Source of the DNA: Azospirillum soli
GTDB lineage: Bacteria; Pseudomonadota; Alphaproteobacteria; Azospirillales; Azospirillaceae
DNA: 45,329 nt
Assembly: GCF_017876165.1 (NCBI RefSeq)
Contig: NZ_JAGINQ010000036.1
Location: 1-45,329 of the forward strand
Direction of reading: 5' to 3'
Both the position numbers and the translations under genes were made by a program. Positions 7,275-16,140 of this stretch are shown here, one piece after another (position 1 is the stretch's first letter; every line of letters starts with the position of its first letter). Under the pieces are notes generated by a model, which was not told the origin of the DNA, did not search any database, and saw only the letters and a program-made list of their open reading frames with translations.

Positions 7275-8513
7275 GTGATTCGCAAGCTTTCCGCGATCCG
7301 TGCCGCGTCGGGGCGCCGGCGCTTTCTGATGGCATCGGCCGCCATGCTGGCCGGTCTGGCGTTCTCGGCCGCGCCGTCTCCGGCCGCCGCGCAGTCGGAC
7401 GCTCCGATTCGCGTCGGCGGTCTGTTCTCGCTGACCGGTCCAGGTGGCCTGATCGGCGAGTCCTACGTCCTCGGCGCGAAAATGGCGGTGGACGAGATCA
7501 ACAAGGCGGGCGGCATCGCCGGGCGCAAGGTCGAACTCGTCCTTGGCGACACCCAGACCGATCCCTCCATCGCCGTCAACGAGGCCAAGCGCCTCGCCCT
7601 CCAGGAAAAGGTCGACATGGTGGTCGGCCCGGCGGTGAGCCAGGAAGCGCTGGCCATGGTGCCGGTGCTCACCGAGGCGAAGCTGTTCCAGATCTCCACC
7701 GCTGCCTCGCTTGCGCTGACACCGCAGATCGGCCCGTACCATTTCTCGCTGATCCCCAGCGCCGAAGGGCAGGGCATCCGCATGATCGACTACGCCGTCA
7801 CGGTGCTGAAGTCGAAGGCGCCGGCCCTGCTCGGCGACAACGGCGGCCAGTCCAAGACCGGCATGGAGTCCATCCGCAAGCGCTTGGCCGAGCTGAAGAT
7901 CGAACCCGCCGGCGTTCAGGAATACCCGTACCATGTCGATGACATGACGCCCCAGCTCCTGTCGCTGCGCAAGAAGAAGCCGGACACGCTGGTCTTCTTC
8001 ACCAGTTCGCCCGAGGATTTGGCCAAGCTGCTGAAGACGCTTCAGGACATCGACTGGAACATCAAGGTCGTCGGCTCCAACTCGGTGGGCAACTACAGCC
8101 CGACCATCGGCAAGAGCCTGGACGACGAAGCCTTCACAAACCTGCTGGGGACGCAGTATCCGGGGCTGACCCACTGCTCGGGCGATCCAGTGGGGTCGTC
8201 GGAGTACGCGCAGTTCGTGCAGCGGCTGAAGGCGTACGATCCGAAGATGTCGGCGAAGCTGCCGCCGGCCACGGTGTCGGGGGCCTACATCCCGCTGTAC
8301 ATCATGAAGGCGGCGGTCGAGGCGACGGGCAGCACGGAGGGGCCGAAGCTGGCGGCGTGGCTGGAGGAGAACAGCGGCAGCGTGAAGAACATGTACGCCA
8401 AGCTGTCGGCCAGCAAGAGCTCGCACTTCCTGTTCGGCCCGGAGAGCCTGGGGGTGATCGAGACGCCCAACCGCGTGCGTGAGGACGGTCTGCAAAAGCG
8501 CGCCGGCTGCTGA
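7275..8513 (+). CDS. Liv-type ABC transporter substrate-binding protein (orphan)
   Basis: A 412-residue periplasmic binding protein of the branched-chain amino acid/aromatic acid (LivJ-like) family. The N-terminus contains RRRFLMASAAMLAGLAF, a twin-arginine-like secretion signal, with likely cleavage after AAAQ or nearby. The mature part begins DAPIRVGGLFSLTGPGG, followed by LGAKMAVDEINKAGGIAGR, both family signatures. The start is GTG 7275, preceded by GGGAGGA. No permease or ATPase gene is adjacent; the nearest Liv-type transporter is at 25330-28676, which this protein may share. Family members bind branched amino acids, aromatic acids, urea or amides, and the ligand cannot be read from sequence. 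Confidence 0.92.
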   Translation: MIRKLSAIRAASGRRRFLMASAAMLAGLAFSAAPSPAAAQSDAPIRVGGLFSLTGPGGLIGESYVLGAKMAVDEINKAGGIAGRKVELVLGDTQTDPSIAVNEAKRLALQEKVDMVVGPAVSQEALAMVPVLTEAKLFQISTAASLALTPQIGPYHFSLIPSAEGQGIRMIDYAVTVLKSKAPALLGDNGGQSKTGMESIRKRLAELKIEPAGVQEYPYHVDDMTPQLLSLRKKKPDTLVFFTSSPEDLAKLLKTLQDIDWNIKVVGSNSVGNYSPTIGKSLDDEAFTNLLGTQYPGLTHCSGDPVGSSEYAQFVQRLKAYDPKMSAKLPPATVSGAYIPLYIMKAAVEATGSTEGPKLAAWLEENSGSVKNMYAKLSASKSSHFLFGPESLGVIETPNRVREDGLQKRAGC

Positions 8514-8594
8514 TCCACCCGTCTTCCATCCCTGGTGGCCCGGCGCCGACCCCCGGCCGGAGCCGGGCCACCCGCAACGGCGCGGCGTTTCCCC

Positions 8595-9071
8595 ATGACT
8601 GTCCCGTACTTCGTCAGCTTTCGCGGCCGTGTCCTGGAGGACTGGGTTGACGCCAACCGCCACATGAACGTGGCCTTCTACGATCATGTCTTCCTGTCGG
8701 CGGAGATGGCCTTCTTCGCCGAACTGGGGATCGGCGAACCCTACATCGAACGCAATGGGCACGGGATGTTCCGCGTCGAGCGGCACACCCGTTACGAGCG
8801 GGAACTGCTCGTGGACAGCGCGATCGAGGTGCGCGGCTGGATCGCAGCGCTCGACTCCCGCCGTGTCCATCACGTTCACGAGATCATCGACCAGCAGAGC
8901 GCGCGCCGCGCGGCGTTGACCGAGATCGTCTCGGTCAACGTGGATCTCGGCACGCGGCGCTCCACCCCCATCACCGATCCCGCCGTGCGCGCGGCGCTGG
9001 AGCGCCACGCCGCAGCCTACGCCGCCGGCGCGCCGGTGCCGGGGCTCGGCCGCCGGATCGACCTGACTTAG
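8595..9071 (+). CDS. Hotdog-fold acyl-CoA thioesterase
   Basis: A 158-residue protein of the 4-hydroxybenzoyl-CoA thioesterase-like hotdog family, which hydrolyses acyl- or aryl-CoA esters. The key segment is DWVDANRHMNVAFYDHVF at about residues 17-34, with the Asp, the His-Met-Asn and the Tyr typical of the active-site helix. ATG 8595 begins MTVPYFVSFRGRVLEDW; the frame runs back to 8535 without similarity. It lies 81 bases after the binding-protein gene and 11 bases before the SDR-like gene. It probably releases CoA from a pathway intermediate or a dead-end product. Substrate unknown. Confidence 0.85.
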   Translation: MTVPYFVSFRGRVLEDWVDANRHMNVAFYDHVFLSAEMAFFAELGIGEPYIERNGHGMFRVERHTRYERELLVDSAIEVRGWIAALDSRRVHHVHEIIDQQSARRAALTEIVSVNVDLGTRRSTPITDPAVRAALERHAAAYAAGAPVPGLGRRIDLT

Positions 9072-9082
9072 GATCATGCACC

Positions 9083-9859
9083 ATGACTTCTCGTGATCGC
9101 GCTTTCCCCGAAGGCGCCGCCATCGTCGTCGGCGGCAGCGGCGGCGTCGGGTCGGTGATCGGACAAACGCTGGCCCGCGAAGGCTGCGACGTCGTCCTGA
9201 CTTACCTGCGCAACGCGGCGCGCGCCGAGCAGGCGGCGGAACTCGTCCGCGCCGCCGGCCGCAGGGCCGAGGCCGTCCGGCTCGACCTGGAGGACGGCGA
9301 GGGCGTGGCCGCGCTCGTCAACGACACCGCCGACCGCTTCGGCGGCATCCACACGGTGGTCTACGCGGCCGGTCCGGTGGTGCCGCTGCTTCATCTCAGC
9401 AGGGTCGATCCCGAAACGATGAAGCGGCACCTGCTCCAGGACACGCTGGGCTTCTACACGGTCGTGCACGCGGCGCTGCCGCATCTGCGCGCGTCGAAGG
9501 GTTCCATCGTGGCGGTCCAGACGGCGGCCTTCTGGCGCTACGCCCCGGCGGACGGGCTGTCCGTCGTTCCCAAGGCGGGCGTCTACGCCATCATGCGGGG
9601 CATCGCGCGGGAGGAGGGGCGCTTCGGCGTCCGCGCCAACGGCGTCGGTCTGGGCCTGATCGAGGCGGGGCAGTTCAACGCGCTGTCGGACCAGGGCTAC
9701 ATCAACGAGACCTATCTGAAGGCTGCGGCCGAGCACACGCCGCTGCGCCGCAACGGCAAGCCCGAGGATGTGGCCGAGGCCGTCGCCTATCTGGCATCGT
9801 CGCGGGCGGCCTTCGTGACCGGCCAGGTCATCCAGGTCGACGGCGGCTACACGGTCTGA
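9083..9859 (+). CDS. SDR-fold protein lacking the catalytic tyrosine
   Basis: A 258-residue SDR-family protein whose cofactor motif is intact in varied form (GGSGGVG, residues 17-23) and whose C-terminus (GQVIQVDGGYTV) is standard. The catalytic motif is not: where Tyr-x3-Lys is expected the sequence reads SVVPK, so Ser160 replaces Tyr while Lys164 remains. The upstream Ser is replaced by Thr (VQTAA) and NNAG by YAAG. The PG motif after the active site is also altered (VGLGLIEAG). It may be an unusual reductase, a hydratase- or isomerase-like relative, or a non-catalytic partner. It lies between a thioesterase and a CoA ligase in a tight gene row. Confidence 0.88.
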   Translation: MTSRDRAFPEGAAIVVGGSGGVGSVIGQTLAREGCDVVLTYLRNAARAEQAAELVRAAGRRAEAVRLDLEDGEGVAALVNDTADRFGGIHTVVYAAGPVVPLLHLSRVDPETMKRHLLQDTLGFYTVVHAALPHLRASKGSIVAVQTAAFWRYAPADGLSVVPKAGVYAIMRGIAREEGRFGVRANGVGLGLIEAGQFNALSDQGYINETYLKAAAEHTPLRRNGKPEDVAEAVAYLASSRAAFVTGQVIQVDGGYTV

Positions 9860-9911
9860 CCTCCGGCACCGTCCGATCACCATTCTTCGTGTATGCAGGG
9901 CAGCGACAAGC

Positions 9912-11477
9912 ATGGATTACGAACGCACCACGATTCCGCGTCTGGCGTGCCTCGCGGCGGAACGGTTCGGCAACGCGACGGCCATCATGGCGGATGGGCG
10001 GAGCTACAGCTTCACGGAGGTGGAACGGCTGCGCCGGACGGCGGCGCGTGCCCTGCTTACGCTGGGCGTGCGTCATGGCGACCGCGTCGCCGTCTGGGCG
10101 CCGAACATTCCCGAATGGGTCTTCGCCGGGCTTGGCATCCACAGCGTCGGCGCCATCATCGTCCCCATCAGCACCCGCATGAAGGGGACCGAGGTCGCCG
10201 ACATCCTCAACCGCAGCGAGGCGCGCATCCTCTTCTCGGTCGGCGATTTCCTCGGCGAGTATTATCCGGCGATGCTGAGCGGCCATAAGGTCGGTATCGA
10301 GCATTGCTTCGTCATCGGCACCCCCCGCAACGGCGACCGGAGCTGGGACGAGTTCCTCGCGCTGGCCGACCGCACGCCGGAGGAGGAGGCCGCGCGGCGC
10401 CTGGACGCGGTTTCCCCCGACGACCTGTCGGACATGATCTTCACCTCCGGCACCACCGGCTTTCCCAAGGGCGTGCTGACGGCGCACGGGCAGAACCTGC
10501 GCGGCGTGGCGACCTGGGCCGAGGTGGTCGGGGTCGGGCCGCACGACCGGCATCTCGTCATCACGCCGTTCTTCCACACCTTCGGGTACAAGTACGGCTG
10601 GGTGCTCGACCTCCTGACCGGGGCGACGATGCTGCCGCAGAGCGTCTTCACGCCGGGCGCGGTGCTTCGCCGCATCGTCGAGGACAAGGTCACGCTCATT
10701 CCCGGCCCGCCGACCCTGTTCGAGGGGCTGCTGGCCGAGGACCGGCGCGGGCTCGACCTGTCCAGCCTGCGGGCCGCGGTCACCGGCGCCTCCTCCATCC
10801 CGCCGGTTCTCGTGCGCCGCATGCGCGAGGAGTTGGGCTTTTCCAGGGTTCACACCGCCTACGGACTGACCGAGAGCTGCGGCTTCGCCACCATCACGCC
10901 GGACGGTGCGCCGGTGGAGGTGATCGCCAACACGTCGGGGGCGGCCATTCCCGGCACGGAAGTGCGCTGCATCGGCCCGGACGGCCAGGCGCTGGGGCCC
11001 AATGAAACCGGCGAGATCGTCATCCGCGGCTACAACGTGATGCGCGGCTACTTCAACGACGCGAAGGCGACGCGCGACACCATCGACGAGGACGGCTGGC
11101 TGCACACCGGCGACATCGGCTCGCTCGACGAGAACGGCAACATCCGCATCCTCGACCGGCTGAAGGACATGTACATCAGCGGCGGCTTCAACTGCTATCC
11201 GGCGGAGATCGAACGGCTGATGGCCGCGCATCCGGACATCGCGCAGGTCGCGGTCGTCGGCGTTCCCGACGGCCGGCTGGGCGAGGTTGGACACGCCTTC
11301 GTCGTCCTGCGGTCCGGCGCCTCGGCGAGCGAGGCGGACATCATCGCATGGTCACGCGCGAACCTCGCGAACTACAAGGTGCCGCGCCGTGTCGCGCTGG
11401 TGGAGGCCTTGCCCGTCAACGCGGCCGGCAAGGTGCTGAAGCGCACGCTGCGGGGCCAGGCGGCCTCGGCGGTCTGA
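9912..11477 (+). CDS. Acyl-CoA ligase, FadD3-like
   Basis: A 521-residue class I adenylate-forming enzyme: acid + ATP + CoA gives acyl-CoA + AMP + PPi. The P-loop FTSGTTGFPKGV, the aromatic gate region ITPFFHTFGYKYGW, YGLTES, TGDIGSLD, RLKDMYISGGFN and the A10 lysine (Lys507 in NAAGKVLK) are all present, so it should be active. The order FFHTFGYK, GPPTLFEGLL and RLKDMYISGGFNCYP recalls actinobacterial FadD3, which activates the steroid-ring fragment HIP; this is from memory, not a search. Together with the IpdB-like subunit at 1 it hints at alicyclic or steroid-fragment acids, but other carboxylic acids are possible. An SDR and etfBA follow. Confidence 0.92.
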   Translation: MDYERTTIPRLACLAAERFGNATAIMADGRSYSFTEVERLRRTAARALLTLGVRHGDRVAVWAPNIPEWVFAGLGIHSVGAIIVPISTRMKGTEVADILNRSEARILFSVGDFLGEYYPAMLSGHKVGIEHCFVIGTPRNGDRSWDEFLALADRTPEEEAARRLDAVSPDDLSDMIFTSGTTGFPKGVLTAHGQNLRGVATWAEVVGVGPHDRHLVITPFFHTFGYKYGWVLDLLTGATMLPQSVFTPGAVLRRIVEDKVTLIPGPPTLFEGLLAEDRRGLDLSSLRAAVTGASSIPPVLVRRMREELGFSRVHTAYGLTESCGFATITPDGAPVEVIANTSGAAIPGTEVRCIGPDGQALGPNETGEIVIRGYNVMRGYFNDAKATRDTIDEDGWLHTGDIGSLDENGNIRILDRLKDMYISGGFNCYPAEIERLMAAHPDIAQVAVVGVPDGRLGEVGHAFVVLRSGASASEADIIAWSRANLANYKVPRRVALVEALPVNAAGKVLKRTLRGQAASAV

Positions 11478-11523
11478 CTCACCGCCTGGCCGGTCCCGCG
11501 CCGCAGGAGCAGAAGGAAACGAC

Positions 11524-12282
11524 ATGGTTCGACAACAGCACGAGCGGCACGGCGACCGCGTGGCGCTGGTCACGGGCGCCGGGAGCGGCATCGGCCGCGC
11601 CACGGCCCTGGCCTTCGCGCGAAGCGGCGCCCGCGTCGTGGTCGCCGACATCGCGCGGCCCAGCGGTGAGGAAACCGTCTCGCTGATCGCTGGCGAGGGC
11701 GGCTCGGCGGTCTTCGTCCCCGTCGACGTCGCGGACGCTGCTTCGGTCGAGGCGATGGTGGCCGCCGCCGTCGCCCATTACGGCCGCATCGACTGCGCGT
11801 TCAACAACGCCGGCATTCTGCCCGTGAAGGCCAGGACGGCCGAGTGCAGCGAGGACGATTGGGACCGGACGATCGCCGTCAATCTGAAAGGCGTCTGGCT
11901 GTGCATGAAGCACGAGATCCGCCAGATGCTGGCGCAGGGCGGTGGCGCCATCGTCAACGCATCGTCGGTCGCGGGGCTGAAGGGCTACGCTCTGACATCG
12001 CCCTACGTCGCCAGCAAGCACGCGATCGTAGGGCTGACCCGGACGGCGGCCATCGAGTACGGCCCCGACAACATCCGCGTCAACGCGGTCTGTCCCGGCG
12101 CGGTCATGACCGATCTGGTGCGTGGCCTGGGAACGTCGGTGCAGTCGCTGGAGGGCCGCCCGATGGCCCGCTACGCCGAACCGGAGGAGATCGCCGCCGC
12201 CGTCCTGTGGCTGTGCTCGGACGAGGCGTCCTTCGTCACCGGCAGCGCCCTTCCCATCGACGGCGGCCTGTCCGCGCAGTGA
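11524..12282 (+). CDS. Short-chain dehydrogenase/reductase (classical SDR)
   Basis: A 252-residue classical SDR with TGAGSGIG (about residues 17-24), NNAG and a full catalytic set in NASSVAG and SPYVASKHAI. The C-terminus reads VTGSALPIDGG. ATG 11524 follows AAGGAAA by a few bases. It lies 46 bases after the CoA ligase and 52 bases before etfB, with no clear terminator between, so ligase, SDR and etfBA could be one transcript, with the SDR oxidising a hydroxyacyl-CoA. Substrate unknown. Confidence 0.92.
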   Translation: MVRQQHERHGDRVALVTGAGSGIGRATALAFARSGARVVVADIARPSGEETVSLIAGEGGSAVFVPVDVADAASVEAMVAAAVAHYGRIDCAFNNAGILPVKARTAECSEDDWDRTIAVNLKGVWLCMKHEIRQMLAQGGGAIVNASSVAGLKGYALTSPYVASKHAIVGLTRTAAIEYGPDNIRVNAVCPGAVMTDLVRGLGTSVQSLEGRPMARYAEPEEIAAAVLWLCSDEASFVTGSALPIDGGLSAQ

Positions 12283-12334
12283 TCCATATCGCCGCCGACG
12301 GTGTCCGCCGGCCGGCAAACGAGAGAGGCAAGAC

Positions 12335-13084
12335 ATGAAGGTCCTTGTCCCGGTGAAGCGGGTGGTGGACTACAACGTGAAGGTCCGCGTGAAGGCGGAC
12401 GGCTCGGGTGTGGAGACCGCCAACGTCAAGTTCTCGATGAACCCCTTCGACGAGATCGCCGTCGAAGAGGCGGTCCGCCTGAAGGAGGCCGGCAAGGCCA
12501 GCGAGGTGGTCGCCGTCTCCATCGGCCCGGCGACCGCGCAGGAGACGCTGCGCACCGCCCTGGCCATCGGCGCCGATCGCGCTATCCTGGTGCAGACTGA
12601 TGCCGAGGTGCAACCGCTCGGCGTCGCCAAGGCGCTGAAGGCCCTGATCGAGAAGGAAGCCCCGCAGATCGTGCTGCTCGGCAAGCAGGCCATCGACGGC
12701 GACTGCAACCAGACCGGCCAGATGCTGGCGGCGCTGCTCGGCTGGCCGCAGGGCACGTTTGCTTCCAAGGTCGTGCCCGGCGACGGCGTGCTCACCGTCA
12801 CGCGCGAGATCGACGGCGGTCTGGAGACGGTCGAACTGACGCTACCGGCGGTGGTCACCACCGACCTGCGCCTGAACGAGCCGCGCTACGCCAGCCTGCC
12901 CAACATCATGAAGGCCAAGAAGAAACCGCTGGAAACCGTCACGGCGGAAAGCCTGGGCGTCGATCTCTCCCCGCGCCTGACCACGCTGAAAGTGGCCGAG
13001 CCGCCGAAGCGCAAGGCCGGCATCAAGGTGTCAGACGTGGGCGCCCTCGTGGACAAGCTCAGGAACGACGCGCGGGTGATCTGA
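12335..13084 (+). CDS. etfB: Electron transfer flavoprotein beta subunit
   Basis: A 249-residue ETF beta subunit. With EtfA it forms the FAD/AMP heterodimer that accepts electrons from acyl-CoA dehydrogenases. The N-terminus MKVLVPVKRVVDYNVKVR, NPFDEIAVEEAVRLKE, GKQAIDGDCNQTGQ and the C-terminal block beginning LPNIMKAKKKP are characteristic. The length is normal. It is preceded by GAGAGAGG and separated from etfA by an 80-residue unknown gene, an unusual interruption of an otherwise conserved pair. Confidence 0.97.
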   Translation: MKVLVPVKRVVDYNVKVRVKADGSGVETANVKFSMNPFDEIAVEEAVRLKEAGKASEVVAVSIGPATAQETLRTALAIGADRAILVQTDAEVQPLGVAKALKALIEKEAPQIVLLGKQAIDGDCNQTGQMLAALLGWPQGTFASKVVPGDGVLTVTREIDGGLETVELTLPAVVTTDLRLNEPRYASLPNIMKAKKKPLETVTAESLGVDLSPRLTTLKVAEPPKRKAGIKVSDVGALVDKLRNDARVI

Positions 13085-13120
13085 CCGCTGCACGCAACCA
13101 TCGGAGCAAAGGCCTTTCGC

Positions 13121-13363
13121 ATGCAGAGCATAGCGTCCGCCACTTCGGGCCACGAAGCCGGCATCCGGTGCCTCGACGAGTTCGCGGCGCTGCCCGCGCA
13201 TCTGCGCCCGCATGCCATGGGCATGCTCTTCCAGTTCCTGAACGCGCAGGATGACTGGGCGTTGAGCCGCGAGGAGATCGTTGCCGCGATCACCTCCCCG
13301 GCGTTCCGACCGATCCTTGAACAAGAGGCCAGGCTCAGCACGCTCGGCCTCGCGTCCGAATGA
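13121..13363 (+). CDS. Unknown 80-residue protein between etfB and etfA
   Basis: The frame begins ATG 13121 (MQSIASATSGHEAGIRCLDE), 36 bases after etfB, with AAAGG upstream. It ends TGA 13361-13363, overlapping a possible etfA start ATGA at 13360, and the proposed etfA start is at 13381. The product is compact and probably helical: LDEFAALPAHLRPHAMGMLF, then LSREEIVAAI and ILEQEARLSTLGLASE. It has no membrane segment or signal and one cysteine. I do not recognise a family. Its position suggests translational coupling with the ETF pair, perhaps as an assembly or regulatory partner, but this is inference from position only. Confidence 0.65.
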   Translation: MQSIASATSGHEAGIRCLDEFAALPAHLRPHAMGMLFQFLNAQDDWALSREEIVAAITSPAFRPILEQEARLSTLGLASE

Positions 13364-13380
13364 AAACAGGGTTTCTCAGC

Positions 13381-14313
13381 ATGCCAATTCTGGTCCTGGC
13401 GGAGCACGACAACGCCCGCCTGAAGCCCGCCACGCTGAACGCCGTGGCCGCCGCCTGCCTGCTCGGTTCCGATGTGCACGTCCTTGTCGCCGGCCAAGGC
13501 GCGCGGGCGGTGGCCGATGCGGCATCCAAGATCGCCGGCGTCGCCAAGGTGCTGCTCGCCGACGCGGCGGCGCTGGAGCACCAGCTCCCGGAGACGCTCG
13601 CCCCGCTGGTCGCCGACACCGCCAAGGGCGGCTACAGCCATGTGGTCGCGCCCGCCACTTCGGCTGGCAAGAACCTGCTGCCACGCGTCGCCGCGCTGCT
13701 CGACGTGGCGCAGATCTCCGACATCCTCTCGGTCGAGAGCGCCGACACCTTCACCCGTCCGATCTACGCCGGCAACGTCATCGCCACCGTGCAGTCGGCC
13801 GACCCGATCAAGGTCGTCACCGTGCGCACCACCGCCTTCGAGGCGGCGCCGGCCGAGGGCGGTTCGGCCCCTCTAGAGACGCTGGCCGCCTCCGCCTCCA
13901 ACGGCAAGTCCACCTTCATCAGCCAAGAGCTGACGAAGTCGGAGCGGCCCGAGCTGACGCAGGCCAAGATCGTCGTGTCGGGCGGGCGCGGCATGCAGTC
14001 GGGCGAGAACTTCAAGCTTCTGGAAGCACTGGCCGACACGCTCGGCGCGGCGGTCGGCGCGAGCCGGGCGGCGGTCGACGCCGGCTTCGTTCCCAACGAC
14101 TACCAAGTCGGGCAAACCGGCAAGATCGTGGCGCCGGAGCTGTACATCGCGGTCGGCATTTCCGGGGCCATCCAGCACCTCGCCGGCATGAAGGACAGCA
14201 AGGTCATCGTCGCGATCAACAAGGACGAGGAAGCGCCCATCTTCCAAGTGGCCGATTACGGGCTCGTCGCCGACCTCTTCAAGGCGGTGCCGGAGCTGAC
14301 CGGCCAGCTCTAG
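13381..14313 (+). CDS. etfA: Electron transfer flavoprotein alpha subunit
   Basis: A 310-residue ETF alpha subunit carrying the FAD. The C-terminal FAD domain is clear: VVSGGRGMQSGENF, PNDYQVGQTGKIVAPELYIA, GISGAIQHLAGMKDSKVIVA and INKDEEAPIFQVADYGLV. I chose ATG 13381 because MPILVLAEHDN is the usual family N-terminus. An upstream in-frame ATG at 13360 would add seven residues and overlap the previous stop (ATGA), so coupled initiation there is possible. A strong terminator follows, ending the etf unit. Confidence 0.95.
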   Translation: MPILVLAEHDNARLKPATLNAVAAACLLGSDVHVLVAGQGARAVADAASKIAGVAKVLLADAAALEHQLPETLAPLVADTAKGGYSHVVAPATSAGKNLLPRVAALLDVAQISDILSVESADTFTRPIYAGNVIATVQSADPIKVVTVRTTAFEAAPAEGGSAPLETLAASASNGKSTFISQELTKSERPELTQAKIVVSGGRGMQSGENFKLLEALADTLGAAVGASRAAVDAGFVPNDYQVGQTGKIVAPELYIAVGISGAIQHLAGMKDSKVIVAINKDEEAPIFQVADYGLVADLFKAVPELTGQL

Positions 14314-14365
14314 TTTCCCAGGCGTTCCCCCGCGTTCCGCTTCACCCCGTAGGGGCGCGGCACTT

Positions 14366-14396
14366 GGTCGGGCGTGCGCGCCCGACCCTTTTTCTT
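14366..14396 (+). terminator. Rho-independent terminator after etfA
   Basis: GGTCGGGCG (14366-14374) pairs with CGCCCGACC (14379-14387) around TGCG, followed by C and TTTTTCTT to 14396. It separates etfBA from the ETF:quinone oxidoreductase gene. Confidence 0.9.
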
Positions 14397-14466
14397 ATCT
14401 GGACGGCGAACCCGGACGGCGTTCGCGCGCCCCATCGTTGGCGCACGCGTCCGACGAGGATTGAAG

Positions 14467-16107
14467 ATGAGCACACGTGACAGTCTCGAGTTCGACGTGC
14501 TGGTTATCGGCGCCGGCCCGTCCGGCTTGAGCGCGGCCATCCGCCTGAAACAGCTCGCCAATGAGGCCGGGCAGGAGCTGTCGGTCTGTGTGATCGAGAA
14601 GGGCTCGGAGGTCGGCGCCCACCTGCTCTCCGGCGCCGTGTTCGAGCCGCACGCGCTCGACGAGCTGATCCCCGACTGGAAGGACAAAGGCGCGCCGCTG
14701 ACCACGCCGGCCCGCGAGGACCACTTCGTCTTCCTCACCGAAACCAAGGCGCACAAGTTCCCGGTCACCCCGCCGCAGATGAACAATCACGGCAACTTCA
14801 TCATCAGCCTCGGCAACCTCGCCCGCTGGATGGCCGCCCAGGCCGAGGAACTGGGCGTCGAGATCTACCCCGGCTTCGCCGCCGCCGAGGTGCTGTACGA
14901 CGAGCAGGGCGCCGTCAAGGGCGTGGCCACCGGCGACATGGGCATCGGCAAGGACGGCGCGAAGACCGCCAACTACACGCCGGGCATGGAGCTGCACGCC
15001 AAGCAGACCATCTTCGCCGAAGGCTGCCGCGGCTCGCTGACCAAGACGCTGTTTGAGACGTTCAACCTGCGCGACGGCGTCGACCCGCAGACCTACGGCC
15101 TCGGCATCAAGGAGCTGTGGGAGATCGACCCCGCCAAGTCCCAGCCCGGCCTGATCGTCCATACCATCGGCTGGCCGATGGACGCCAAGACCTACGGCGG
15201 CAGTTGGCTCTATCACATGGACGGCAATCTGGTGTCGGTCGGCTTCGTCGTCGGGCTCGACTACGCCAACCCGCACCTCAGCCCGTTCGAGGAGTTCCAG
15301 CGCTACAAGACGCACCCGGCCATCCGCCCGACCTTCGAGGGCGGCCGGCGCATCGCCTACGGTGCCCGCGCGCTGTCGGAGGGCGGCTTCCAGTCGATCC
15401 CCAAGCTGACCTTCCCCGGCGGGCTGATCGTCGGCGACGCGGCGGGCTTCCTGAACGTGCCCAAGATCAAGGGCAACCACACCGCCATGAAGTCGGGCAT
15501 GGTGGCGGCGGAAGCCGTCTATGAGCACCTGACCGGCGGCAGCAACGGCCGCGAGGTGGTGGAGTATCCGGAGCGGCTGAAGGCGTCGTGGGTGTGGTCG
15601 GAACTGCACGCGGTGCGCAACATCCGGCCGGGCTTCCAGAAAGGGCTGTGGGCGGGGCTGGCCAACGCGGCGTTCGAGACCGCGACTAGGGGCAAGGCGC
15701 CGTGGACCTTGCACCACCACGCCGACCACACGACGCTGAAGAAGGCTGCCGAGGCGCCGCCGATCGTCTACCCCAAGCCGGACGGGGTGGTGTCGTTCGA
15801 CCGGCTGTCCTCGGTGTACCTGTCGAACACCAACCACGAGGAAAACCAGCCGGCGCACCTGACGCTGAAGGACGCGGAGACGCCGATCCGGGTGAACCTG
15901 GCGCTGTACGACGCGCCGGAGACGCGCTACTGCCCGGCGGGTGTGTACGAGATCGTGCGCGCCGAGGACGGCACCGCCCCGCGCCTGCAGATCAACGCGC
16001 AGAACTGCGTGCACTGCAAGACCTGCGACATCAAGGACCCCACCCAGAACATCAACTGGGTCGTGCCCGAGGGCGGCGGCGGGCCGAACTACCCCGGCGG
16101 CATGTGA
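14467..16107 (+). CDS. Electron transfer flavoprotein:ubiquinone oxidoreductase
   Basis: A 546-residue ETF-QO, the membrane-associated FAD and [4Fe-4S] protein that passes electrons from reduced ETF to ubiquinone. The N-terminal FAD motif is VIGAGPSGLSAAIRLK, the family block SEVGAHLLSGAVFEP follows, and the second FAD contact is GGLIVGDAAGFLNVPKIKG. The C-terminal cluster ligands are Cys in RYCPAGVYE and NCVHCKTCDIKDPTQNINW. ATG 14467 follows GAGGATTGAAG; the frame extends back to 14374 inside the etfA terminator, so that is not the start. With etfBA nearby, this gives a complete acyl-CoA dehydrogenase-to-quinone electron path, although no dehydrogenase is in the window. Confidence 0.97.
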   Translation: MSTRDSLEFDVLVIGAGPSGLSAAIRLKQLANEAGQELSVCVIEKGSEVGAHLLSGAVFEPHALDELIPDWKDKGAPLTTPAREDHFVFLTETKAHKFPVTPPQMNNHGNFIISLGNLARWMAAQAEELGVEIYPGFAAAEVLYDEQGAVKGVATGDMGIGKDGAKTANYTPGMELHAKQTIFAEGCRGSLTKTLFETFNLRDGVDPQTYGLGIKELWEIDPAKSQPGLIVHTIGWPMDAKTYGGSWLYHMDGNLVSVGFVVGLDYANPHLSPFEEFQRYKTHPAIRPTFEGGRRIAYGARALSEGGFQSIPKLTFPGGLIVGDAAGFLNVPKIKGNHTAMKSGMVAAEAVYEHLTGGSNGREVVEYPERLKASWVWSELHAVRNIRPGFQKGLWAGLANAAFETATRGKAPWTLHHHADHTTLKKAAEAPPIVYPKPDGVVSFDRLSSVYLSNTNHEENQPAHLTLKDAETPIRVNLALYDAPETRYCPAGVYEIVRAEDGTAPRLQINAQNCVHCKTCDIKDPTQNINWVVPEGGGGPNYPGGM

Positions 16108-16140
16108 ACGAGCTGTTCGGCTTTTGAAGGAGCAAGGACA

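Noticed and set aside
7251..9077. 608-codon minus-strand open frame
   Set aside because: It is antisense to the binding-protein and thioesterase genes, both with clear family motifs.
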